From Planctomycetota bacterium (lineage in GTDB: Bacteria; Planctomycetota; Planctomycetia; Gemmatales; Gemmataceae): DNA of 49,829 nucleotides. A program made the position numbers and the translations under genes. Location: contig QWOS01000103.1 of NCBI GenBank assembly GCA_003669555.1, forward strand, positions 1 to 49,829, written 5' to 3'. This document shows, one piece after another, positions 25,652 to 32,882 of this stretch; position 1 is the stretch's first letter; each line of letters opens with the position of its first letter. Below the pieces are notes generated by a model that was not told the DNA's origin, ran no database searches, and saw nothing but the letters and a program-made list of their open reading frames with translations.

Positions 25652-26116
25652 TCAGCCGCCCTGGTTCGCCAGCCACCCGGCCAGGTTGCTGAGCACCTCG
25701 TCAATGGTCTGTTTTTGAATATTGAAGGGGGGGGTGAATGGCACCCAGCGGTGGCCCTGGTGCTCGGTTGCCTCGACCGGATGATCCGGCTCCTCCAGCC
25801 AGGCGGCGTGGTAAACCACCTCTTTGGTTACCATCCGGCCGGGGTGCTTGCGATGCTCCACCGTGTAACTGAGTGTGTGACTGAAACCATGCATGAGCGA
25901 AATGACCGAAGAGGGGATGCCCGTCTCCTCAGTGAACTCTCGCAGGGCGCCGTCGAGAAACCCTTCGCCCTTTTCGAGATGGCCCTTGGGGAAGTCGAGC
26001 CGGTTGTCATGCTCCAGCAGCAAAACTTCGTCTGGCTCGCCCCGCCGCAGCAGCACCACGCCGGCCGCCCGCACCGGTTTATCAGGTCTGGATTTACCAA
26101 ATTCCGGCTCTGTCAT
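25652..26116 (-). CDS. Nudix hydrolase
   Basis: A 154-residue Nudix protein, last gene of a five-gene operon. The ATG at 26114-26116 overlaps the stop of the upstream gene (ATGA), fixing the start and indicating coupled translation; the longer frame is an antisense-like shadow. The Nudix box is complete: Gly45, Glu51, Arg59-Glu60, Glu63-Glu64 and Gly66-Ile67 (G-x5-E-x7-REUxEExGU). The following segment (HTLSYTVEHRK, then EVVYHAAWLEE) resembles the diadenosine-polyphosphate/MutT-like subgroup that hydrolyses nucleotide polyphosphates. Substrate specificity cannot be read. In this operon it may remove damaged or signalling nucleotides. Confidence 0.93.
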   Translation of the reverse strand: MTEPEFGKSRPDKPVRAAGVVLLRRGEPDEVLLLEHDNRLDFPKGHLEKGEGFLDGALREFTEETGIPSSVISLMHGFSHTLSYTVEHRKHPGRMVTKEVVYHAAWLEEPDHPVEATEHQGHRWVPFTPPFNIQKQTIDEVLSNLAGWLANQGG

Positions 26117-27249
26117 GAACTTGCACTCCACCGATCGTTCGTGGCCAGATCCCAAGCTTCCGTCAGCTCGGCAGCCAGATGTTCTACCCCACCCAAACCA
26201 GCCCGCAGTGCGGCCCGCAGCGCTACCAGGGGGCGCAGGTCGCCCGCCCCACCTTCCTGCGCGGCAGGAACCTGCCGCAGATGGACCATCCAGGCACTGG
26301 CCGCATCCACACCCGGGGCCTGATGGTTCTCCCACCAGCCCCGCGTGGCTTCCACTCGCACCAGGCCACTTTCAGGATCCAGCCGGTTGGCGGGGTGCAG
26401 CCGCACATACCACGAGACCAGATCCCGTGCCCGGCCATAGCCCGGCAGCACAAAAGCAGGCGTGCGCTGACCCACCGCCAGGTCCAGCCGACAGCGAGCC
26501 CCGTTAGGATGGAGCATATCGCGCTCGTGCTCCCGCTCTACGCCCAGCACATGCAGGTTATCGGTTGAATCCTTGTCCGGACCCAAGCCTGGAAGGTGCA
26601 TACGGCGCAGCCTGCCCTCCAGCCAGGCTACACGTCCCGCAGGGGCCGAAGCATGCAGGGCCTCGCCCAGCAGTGGATCCAGCTCGGCGTGCGCGCGCTG
26701 CCGAGCCTGCTCCAGCAGCGGCAAAGGCCGAAAAGTGGGCTCACGGCGCCCATCGCGGCCCAGGGGCCACTGGGCTGTCAGCAGGCGCACCCCATGATGG
26801 GCCAGGAGAGCGATTGATTCCTCCACCCGCCCTTCGGGGAGGGAATCGACGCACAGGCTGATCACCCGCTCGTCTACCCGCTTCAGGGGCAGGTCGAGGT
26901 TGCCCTCGGCATCGACCGGCGCAGCTCCCGCTGCCAGCAGAGCCAACCAGACTGGCAAATGCCTGCCTGCGGGGTCGGTGGCATGGCAAAGAAGCGCACC
27001 TGTCTCGCAAGTGGTGAGCACCATGGTGGGGAAATACTTCAGCGAGGGGTGATCCGGCAGGGGGACCGGTGCCCAGTCAAGGGGTTGCCTTTCCAGATCC
27101 ATTGTGCCAGCCAGGTCTTCGGGCGGTTCATGCAAGCGGGGGGACGATGGCCCGATGACAGGCTCAAAGCTGCGCAGAGGGTCCAGCAGCGTGTGGCTGC
27201 CCACTTTTTCCAGCAGCGGCGGGCGGGAAGGCTTATCGTTGGGAGTCAT
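26113..27249 (-). CDS. Protein with NurA-like C-terminal signature, otherwise unknown
   Basis: A 378-residue protein with ATGA overlaps at both ends, to the ImmA/IrrE gene upstream and the Nudix gene downstream. The C-terminal half has the order GVEREH (about 236-241), GQRTPAFVL (260-268), SWYVRLHP (279-286) and GLVRVEA (295-301). This closely resembles the C-terminal pattern of NurA-type nucleases from cyanobacteria and other bacteria (G-x-RTP-x-F, SWYxRL, G-x-VRxE). NurA cuts 5' ends with the HerA translocase at double-strand breaks. The N-terminal DGS motif with the catalytic Asp is not evident, so it may be divergent or inactive. No HerA is seen nearby. The likeness was found by eye and is the least certain key call here. 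Confidence 0.5.
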   Translation of the reverse strand: MTPNDKPSRPPLLEKVGSHTLLDPLRSFEPVIGPSSPRLHEPPEDLAGTMDLERQPLDWAPVPLPDHPSLKYFPTMVLTTCETGALLCHATDPAGRHLPVWLALLAAGAAPVDAEGNLDLPLKRVDERVISLCVDSLPEGRVEESIALLAHHGVRLLTAQWPLGRDGRREPTFRPLPLLEQARQRAHAELDPLLGEALHASAPAGRVAWLEGRLRRMHLPGLGPDKDSTDNLHVLGVEREHERDMLHPNGARCRLDLAVGQRTPAFVLPGYGRARDLVSWYVRLHPANRLDPESGLVRVEATRGWWENHQAPGVDAASAWMVHLRQVPAAQEGGAGDLRPLVALRAALRAGLGGVEHLAAELTEAWDLATNDRWSASS

Positions 27250-27905
27250 GTAGCTTCCCCGGGCTGATGTGCGGCCAATTCCAGATCATGCAGCCGACGG
27301 CTGGCGGCCTGCAGGCTGACTAGCAGCAGGCTGGCCAACCGGCTGGCCGCCAAGCCATGCGACAGTTGGCTGGTACCTGGGATAGCATGCCAGGCCCGCA
27401 CCGCCTGGGCCGGCATGAGCAGCTCCGCGGCAAAAGCATGAGCTTCGGCCTCGATGAGCCGCATGCCCTCGGGGGTCATGTCGCCACCCTCCCCTGCCAG
27501 CAAATCAAATCGTAAAATCCCCTCGGGCCGGGCAGGCTTGTGCAACAGGTGGTGGCCCAACTCGTGCGCCAGGGTGAAACGCCGCCGGGTCAGGATATCG
27601 TTGGCCCTGACCAGCACCCGGGTGATCCCGCCACCGGCGGCCATCAAGCCCCCCAGGCTCTCTTCTTCCCTGGTGCTGGATTCTTCGGGAATCAGGGGCC
27701 CGAGGATCTCGCGGGCCCGGCGCCTGGTAAGGTCGGGGACCTGGATCACCTCGATCCCCAAAACCTCCAGGAGCATTGTGAGGGGCACAGGGCCGCCAGG
27801 TGCCTGACAAACGGGTAGCGGTAAACCAGCACGGGCGAGCGCCTGGCAGACGCTCGCCTCAATCTGCCTCAATCTTTCGTGGCTGATGGGCCGGTCATGG
27901 GACAT
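27246..27905 (-). CDS. ImmA/IrrE-family metallopeptidase
   Basis: A 219-residue zinc peptidase of the COG2856 family. ATG at 27903-27905 is chosen for GAGG 7 nt upstream; the longer frame begins with TTG. The catalytic motif is intact: His114-Glu115-x-x-His118 in FTLAHELGHHLLH, with a downstream EAEAHAFAAELLMP in which Glu154 is the likely third ligand. ImmA and IrrE cleave a repressor (ImmR, DdrO) after DNA damage or another signal, so relieving repression. An N-terminal helical region and a C-terminal helical tail flank the core. Unlike many family members it is not followed by an HTH repressor; its substrate may be one of the two unknown operon proteins or a regulator elsewhere. Confidence 0.92.
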   Translation of the reverse strand: MSHDRPISHERLRQIEASVCQALARAGLPLPVCQAPGGPVPLTMLLEVLGIEVIQVPDLTRRRAREILGPLIPEESSTREEESLGGLMAAGGGITRVLVRANDILTRRRFTLAHELGHHLLHKPARPEGILRFDLLAGEGGDMTPEGMRLIEAEAHAFAAELLMPAQAVRAWHAIPGTSQLSHGLAASRLASLLLVSLQAASRRLHDLELAAHQPGEAT

Positions 27906-27914
27906 GGGCAATCC

Positions 27915-28418
27915 TCAGCGCACTGGGCCGACAGGTGGGGAAGGTTCAGGGGGAACCTCAGGATAACGCCGCACATCATCTTCGCCGGTGGAACGCGCGG
28001 CAATGGTGTAATCGGGTGTCAAAAGAGCCGGGCTGGTCATGCCCATCAGCTTGCGCCACAGGCCCCGTACATAGTCGTTCGAGGGGGATAAACCACGGTC
28101 GGCGAGCCAGAATCTCAAGCCCTCCACACCTTCCTGGGTGGGTACTACCTCCTGGCAGACAGCCAGGGCCAGATGGGCCCGGATATCGTCGGGCCGCAGC
28201 CCGGTGGTGCCTGGGAATCCGCTGATCAATTCAGCGGCGCGAACACCCAAAGCCACGGGTTCCGGTTCGGCGGCCCAGTTTTTTACCAGCGCGTAGAAGC
28301 GCTCTTCCTGCCCGGGAGAGGAACTGGTTTCACTCCATAGGCGCAGGGCAGTGTCGAGATCACCGGCATCGAGGGCCTCGATCAGACGGGCATCGAGCAG
28401 GTCTTCGTGGGTGATCAT
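27915..28418 (-). CDS. Unknown 167-residue protein in the sigma/ImmA operon
   Basis: A 167-residue helical, acidic protein not recognised as any family. Its ATG overlaps the sigma-factor stop (ATGA, 28415-28418) and its stop is 9 nt upstream of the ImmA/IrrE start. It has no signal peptide, transmembrane segment or HTH that I can see; it ends in a Pro-rich tail (PEVPPEPSPPVGPV). Its position between an ECF sigma factor and an ImmA/IrrE peptidase is where an anti-sigma factor or the peptidase substrate would be expected. That role is inference only. Confidence 0.6.
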   Translation of the reverse strand: MITHEDLLDARLIEALDAGDLDTALRLWSETSSSPGQEERFYALVKNWAAEPEPVALGVRAAELISGFPGTTGLRPDDIRAHLALAVCQEVVPTQEGVEGLRFWLADRGLSPSNDYVRGLWRKLMGMTSPALLTPDYTIAARSTGEDDVRRYPEVPPEPSPPVGPVR

Positions 28419-29119
28419 GGCTGGTTCCCCCTGGATTGATCCTGGCTAGGCCGGGCCGAGCCGGGGCTGAAAGTTTCGGGCCTGGCAAAGCCCGGGACAA
28501 CGGCAAGCAGATCACGCATCCGTTTCAGGGCACGGCACTTGCGCATGTGAATCGTATCGACAGGCAGGCCTTGCAGGATGGCAATCTCAGGCGCCTTGAG
28601 CTGCTCATACATCATCAACTGAAGCAGGCGCCGGTCATCGGGCGGCAATCGTTCCAGCGCCTGACGCACCTGGACAGCTTGCTCATTCTGGATCAGCCGA
28701 CAGGCTGGGTCGTCGAACTGGGCAGGGGCGGCTTCAAGTAGCTGCCAGCCTTTATCTCCCAGATCCGAGGCGCTGGTGGGCGCACGGCGCCGCCCCGGAT
28801 AGGTCTCCTGGACGAGTTTCAGGGAAATACCCACCAGCCAGGGTCCGGCGGGCCTGGCTGGATTGTAGGTGTGCAGCGCTTCGAAGGCCCGGGTGTGCAG
28901 GGTCTGAAAGCACTCGCTGACGGCTTCATCGATGGAATCGGGAGGGCGCATGCGAAGAATTTTCCCCAAATGCTTGCGCAATAAATTCCGGAAGAAACCT
29001 GCCTCGGCCTCGAGGGCGGCTTCTACCTTCGCGCGACCCAGGTCCATAGGCTCGTCTTCCCCTGTGGAAGGCAATGCCGGTGGCCTGGCAGGCGCTTTGG
29101 GTTGTGGGGGTGTTTTCAT
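28415..29119 (-). CDS. ECF-type RNA polymerase sigma factor
   Basis: A 234-residue sigma-70-family protein, first gene of the five-gene operon. The ATG at 29117-29119 is chosen because GAGGGAG lies 8 nt upstream; a TTG-started longer frame to 29221 is less likely. A polar Pro-rich N-terminus (about 30 residues) precedes region 2 (about 45-115, with SVSECFQ-like helices and AGPWLVGISLKLV). Region 4 follows near the C-terminus (ALERLPPDDRRLLQLMMYEQLKAPEIA, with the recognition helix around TIHMRKCRALKRMRDLL). A disordered tail follows. It probably directs polymerase to operon and regulon promoters; no promoter consensus could be inferred. There is no classical membrane anti-sigma factor next to it. 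Confidence 0.85.
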   Translation of the reverse strand: MKTPPQPKAPARPPALPSTGEDEPMDLGRAKVEAALEAEAGFFRNLLRKHLGKILRMRPPDSIDEAVSECFQTLHTRAFEALHTYNPARPAGPWLVGISLKLVQETYPGRRRAPTSASDLGDKGWQLLEAAPAQFDDPACRLIQNEQAVQVRQALERLPPDDRRLLQLMMYEQLKAPEIAILQGLPVDTIHMRKCRALKRMRDLLAVVPGFARPETFSPGSARPSQDQSRGNQP

Positions 29120-29559
29120 CCCCTCTGCTCCCTCGAACCAAGCCCTGATGTCCCCTGGGGACCATTTTGGGCCAGCCTTTTCCAGAGGGCCTGCCGCACC
29201 CTCCTTGCGGCTGGGGGCCAAAACCTTGCAGGCAAATAAAAAAACTCACCACGGTCACCTTAGCAGAACGATAACCCCATCTGGTAGGGGGCGTTCCAGT
29301 CGCCGTGAAGATCCATGTTGAGGGGGTGCGATTGGGACAGGGACGGAGGGATCCCAATAGTGATTTTTTGGCTCGCGGGTGACAACCTGATTGACGGTGG
29401 GTATCAGTCGGGGTAAGCTCTGGATAGCTTGCGGTTCCGTTTTGGACGATTCCTCCCGCCTGGATGATCCCTCCTGACCGATTGCCCGATCGACCGTGCC
29501 TTGGGATCATGCTGTGTGAGGGTTGCTTTGGTGCCCCACTTTTATTGGAGACCTTTGCC
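29120..29559. other. Divergent intergenic region
   Basis: About 440 bp between the minus-strand sigma operon and the plus-strand DUF1501 operon; it presumably contains both promoters. A weak sigma-70-like arrangement for the plus direction is TTGACG (29391-29396), 17-nt spacer and TAAGCT (29414-29419). No ORF with protein-like sequence was found. Confidence 0.4.
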
Positions 29560-31029
29560 ATGTTTGCCATCACCCAGGATGCCTCCCGCGATTTGTGTGA
29601 CGGGCTGACACGCCGCGACCTGTTGCGTGTGGGCGGTTCATCGGTATTCGGTTTGGGCCTGTCTTCATTGCTGGGGCTGCAAGCAGCTCGCGCCAGTAAT
29701 GACGGGGCTGCAGGCTACGGCGGCCCGGGCTTTGGCAAGGCAAAAAGCATCATCCTGGTTTATCTCCAGGGTGGGCCTAGTCACCTCGACCTGTGGGATC
29801 CCAAAGAGGGCGTGCCCGACAATGTGCGGAGCATCTTCAAGCCCATCAGCACCCGCCTGCCGGGTGTGCAGTACACCGAACTGATGCCCAAGCTTTCCCA
29901 GGTGAATGACAAGTTCACCATGATCCGCTCCATGAGTTACACTCCGGTGGGGCTGTTCAACCACACCGCCGCTATCTATCAGATGCTAACTGGCTACACC
30001 GCTGACAAGGTCAGTCCTTCCGGTCAGCTGGAGCCTCCCAGCCCAAAAGATTTCCCCACCGCAGGTAGTCAGGTCTCGCGCCTGAAGCCGCCCACGGTGC
30101 CGATGTTGCCCTTCGTGATGATGCCCCGCCCTCTGCAAGAGAGCAATGTGGTGGGCAAGGGCGGTGGTGCGGGTTTCCTCGGGCCAGCCTACGACCCTTA
30201 CCTGCTCTACCCGCCAGGCGATGACATGGACCTCAGCAAAATGGAGCGCATCTCCGTCGATGACCTCCAGTTGCGTGGTGAGGTGGGCAAGGTGCGCCTT
30301 GAGCGTCGCGCCAAGCTCCGCGAAACCATCAACCAGGGCATGGATGATATGGAGCGGGCCACCCAGAAGATGGATATCGACGCCTACTACGGCAAGGCCC
30401 TTAGCCTGGTGCTGTCGGGCAACGCCCGCAAGGCATTCGACCTGAAGCTGGAGAAAGATGCACTGCGCGAGCAGTACGGCCGCAACACCTTCGGCCAGTG
30501 CTGCTTGCTTGCACGCCGTCTGGTGGAAGCGGGCACCCGTTTTGTCGAGATCAACTGGCCCAAGGTCGCCAACTCCGACAACCACTCGTGGGATGTGCAT
30601 ACGGGCCTGTCGCAGCGCATGAAGACCCAGTCGGCACCGATGCTCGATGCCGGCTTGTCAGCTCTTATCGCCGATCTCGACCAGCGGGGTTTGCTCGACG
30701 AGACTCTGGTGATTGCCGTGGGTGAGTTCGGCCGCAGCCCGCAGCGCGGCGTGAGCACCTCAGGGAACGACAACTCCGACGACGGGCGCGATCACTGGCC
30801 ATACTGCTACACCGCTGTTGTGGCCGGCGCCGGAACCCGCCGCGGCTATGTCCATGGCAAGAGCGACAAGACTGCCAGCGCCCCACTGGAAAATCCAGTC
30901 CATCCCCGCGAACTGCTGGCCACGCTGTACCACAGCGTCGGCCTCAACCCGGGAACCATGGTTCTGAACCATCTCAACCAGCCGCGCGAACTGGTGCAGG
31001 CCGAAGCGGTGACGGGGATCCTGGCCTGA
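29560..31029 (+). CDS. DUF1501 domain protein with Tat signal
   Basis: A 489-residue exported protein. The start at 29560 is chosen for GGAG 9 nt upstream, and it places [12 protein letters not shown] (twin-arginine signal) near residue 24. The DUF1501 core is evident: [19 protein letters not shown], then MRS-type segments, [14 protein letters not shown], and a C-terminal [13 protein letters not shown] with a downstream [12 protein letters not shown]. The family is distantly related to alkaline phosphatase/sulfatase-fold hydrolases and is massively expanded in planctomycetes, usually paired with DUF1549/DUF1553 proteins; this copy is not. Function is unknown. Its stop overlaps the start of the HPF1-like gene (TGATG). 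Confidence 0.92.
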   Translation: MFAITQDASRDLCDGLTRRDLLRVGGSSVFGLGLSSLLGLQAARASNDGAAGYGGPGFGKAKSIILVYLQGGPSHLDLWDPKEGVPDNVRSIFKPISTRLPGVQYTELMPKLSQVNDKFTMIRSMSYTPVGLFNHTAAIYQMLTGYTADKVSPSGQLEPPSPKDFPTAGSQVSRLKPPTVPMLPFVMMPRPLQESNVVGKGGGAGFLGPAYDPYLLYPPGDDMDLSKMERISVDDLQLRGEVGKVRLERRAKLRETINQGMDDMERATQKMDIDAYYGKALSLVLSGNARKAFDLKLEKDALREQYGRNTFGQCCLLARRLVEAGTRFVEINWPKVANSDNHSWDVHTGLSQRMKTQSAPMLDAGLSALIADLDQRGLLDETLVIAVGEFGRSPQRGVSTSGNDNSDDGRDHWPYCYTAVVAGAGTRRGYVHGKSDKTASAPLENPVHPRELLATLYHSVGLNPGTMVLNHLNQPRELVQAEAVTGILA

Positions 31030-32012
31030 TGACCACCCGGCCCGGATCGCCCTCCCAGCCCGCGCAAACGATGGCAAGTCGAAGGCGGGAGCTTCTTGTG
31101 AAGCTCTACGGCTTTGATTTTCCTGAGGATTTCCACAACTTCTTTGCTGCCTGCCGGGCCGAGAAGCCGCTTGAACCCTTGCGCGCCCTGGAGGACAATC
31201 TGGGCCTGCGTCTGGTCGGCCCTTTTGAGGTGCTGGCTGGCCGTTTCGATACTGTTTCCCCACCCGCCCCCATGGTGCTCCAGGCCCGTCGCCGGTCGGA
31301 CCTGCCCGAATTTTTCACAGTGCTGGAGGAGATCGACGGCGGCAGGCGCATCGGTTACTTTCTCGACGACCCTGATCGTGGTGGGCCGTTGGCCGTGGCC
31401 GTCGCCGATACGGAATCCGGGCCAGGTATCCAGATCGAGGCCAACGCCTTGGCTTGGGTACTGCGCCTTTGGCTGGAGGAAGCCGTTGCCGAGATGGAGG
31501 GCGACCCCGAGTTGGTGGGCGACGACCAAGCCAGCGTGTTTCGCGCCAGCCTCGAGGCTCTGCGCGCTCCCCTCGACCGGTTGCTCAACCGGGCAGGACT
31601 ACCCGCTGTGCCCCTGACTGGTCAGGCTTTTATTGAATCCATGCCCGAACAACACGAGCGCGATGCCCTGATCGGCTTGGCCACCCAGGATGGCTCCGGA
31701 GTGGTGGCACCATTCGAGGTTTGCCAGACACGCATGGATCCTCGACGGGTTCAGGAAGCGATTTGGCGCACGAAGGGGCTCGCCTGGCTGATGCGAAAAG
31801 CCGACAGCGCCCTGTGCCGTGGTCAGGCCGGAGTTGCGTTGGCGATCGGGCGGGAAATGTGGTCCACTGGCACGCGGAAGCGGCGGGGGATGGCTGCCGC
31901 CATCCTGGAAAAGGCTTATCTGGCATTGGGCCGACACTCCCTGGCCCGGGTGGTACAAGCTGACCGTGCCTATCCCGACCGCGAATGGCGTGATGTGGCC
32001 CAGGCACCCTGA
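31029..32012 (+). CDS. HPF1-like (DUF2228) protein
   Basis: A 327-residue protein, translationally coupled to the DUF1501 gene (TGATG at 31027-31031). Residues about 24-115 match the conserved front part of histone PARylation factor 1: KLYGFDFPEDFHNFF, then LRALEDNLGLRLVGPFEVLAG, and DLPEFFTVLEE with GYFLDDPD. The C-terminal part also aligns: KADSALCRGQAGVALAIGRE resembles the eukaryotic segment that carries the catalytic Asp-Glu. In human HPF1 that Asp283-Glu284 pair completes the PARP1 active site for serine ADP-ribosylation. Here the equivalent looks like Asp259-Ser260, so the catalytic Glu seems to be missing. Bacterial homologues exist but their role is unknown. No PARP or macrodomain gene is adjacent. 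Confidence 0.72.
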   Translation: MTTRPGSPSQPAQTMASRRRELLVKLYGFDFPEDFHNFFAACRAEKPLEPLRALEDNLGLRLVGPFEVLAGRFDTVSPPAPMVLQARRRSDLPEFFTVLEEIDGGRRIGYFLDDPDRGGPLAVAVADTESGPGIQIEANALAWVLRLWLEEAVAEMEGDPELVGDDQASVFRASLEALRAPLDRLLNRAGLPAVPLTGQAFIESMPEQHERDALIGLATQDGSGVVAPFEVCQTRMDPRRVQEAIWRTKGLAWLMRKADSALCRGQAGVALAIGREMWSTGTRKRRGMAAAILEKAYLALGRHSLARVVQADRAYPDREWRDVAQAP

Positions 32013-32159
32013 GCAGCCTGCTGGATATTTCATTTCCCCTTGCTTCAATCCTGCTTTCAGCACAGCCTCTGATAACGCTTGGGTGCGGGTCTGTTTTGCC
32101 ATTCCCCTCGAACAATGCCACAATTGGTGGAGTTCGGTCCCCAGGGGTGGTGTGAATGC

Positions 32160-32882
32160 ATGAATAATCCTTCAGAAAGTGCGCCTGACCGCACCATGGC
32201 CGCCAGACCGGCCTCTTTATCCCCAGAAGCATTGGGGGATCTGGAAATGCCGGCCATAATGGAATTTCCCGCGCGCATTGGCCCTCTGGAGAATTATGCC
32301 CCTTACCTGCGCCTGATGGCCGGCCTGCACATCTCGGCCAGCCTGAAAAGCAAAATCGACGCTTCGGATGTGGCCCAGCAGACCCTGCTGCAGGCGCACA
32401 GGCAGCGCGCCCAGTTCAAGGGTAAAACCGAGGGCGAATGGCTCGGTTGGTTGCGGGCCATTTTGGCCAGTACCATCAACGGGCACCTCCGTCATTACCA
32501 CACCCGGGGCCGCGACATGGCCCGCGAGCGCTCCATCGAGGAGGCCCTGGATCAATCTTCAGCGCGCCTGGGTGCCATGCTGGCCAGTCAGGGCTCCTCC
32601 CCCAGTGAGTGCGCCTCCCGCGATGAGGAAGCCGTGCTGCTGGCCCAGGCTATCGCCAGCCTGCTGCCCGACGAGCAGCAGGCTATCGGTTTGCATCATC
32701 TGGAATGCCTGGCGGTGTCCGAGGTGGCCGAACGCATGGGCCGCACCCGCGCGGCGGTGGCCGGCCTGCTGTTCCGCGGTCTGAAGCGGCTGCGCGGCCT
32801 GATGCGCCCAATGGATACCTGTAATAGCGCCCAAGAAGACGATGTAAGCCCGGACCCTTTGGGATTTCGGGGTGGGACATGA
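32160..32882 (+). CDS. ECF sigma factor upstream of a Ser/Thr kinase
   Basis: A 240-residue sigma-70-family protein. The start at 32160 is supported by AGGGGTGG about 10 nt upstream; the longer frame from 32079 is not. Region 2 begins near residue 40 (LENYAPYLRLMAGL, then DASDVAQQTLLQAHR) and continues through WLGWLRAILASTINGHLRHYH. Region 4 has LLPDEQQAIGLHHLECLAVSEVAERMGRTRAAVAGLLFRGLKRLR. The DVAQQT/QAHRQ form is typical of the planctomycete-expanded ECF groups that occur beside Ser/Thr kinases. Its TGA overlaps the kinase ATG (ATGA, 32879-32882), so the two are translated together and the kinase probably regulates it, likely by phosphorylation. Confidence 0.92.
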   Translation: MNNPSESAPDRTMAARPASLSPEALGDLEMPAIMEFPARIGPLENYAPYLRLMAGLHISASLKSKIDASDVAQQTLLQAHRQRAQFKGKTEGEWLGWLRAILASTINGHLRHYHTRGRDMARERSIEEALDQSSARLGAMLASQGSSPSECASRDEEAVLLAQAIASLLPDEQQAIGLHHLECLAVSEVAERMGRTRAAVAGLLFRGLKRLRGLMRPMDTCNSAQEDDVSPDPLGFRGGT

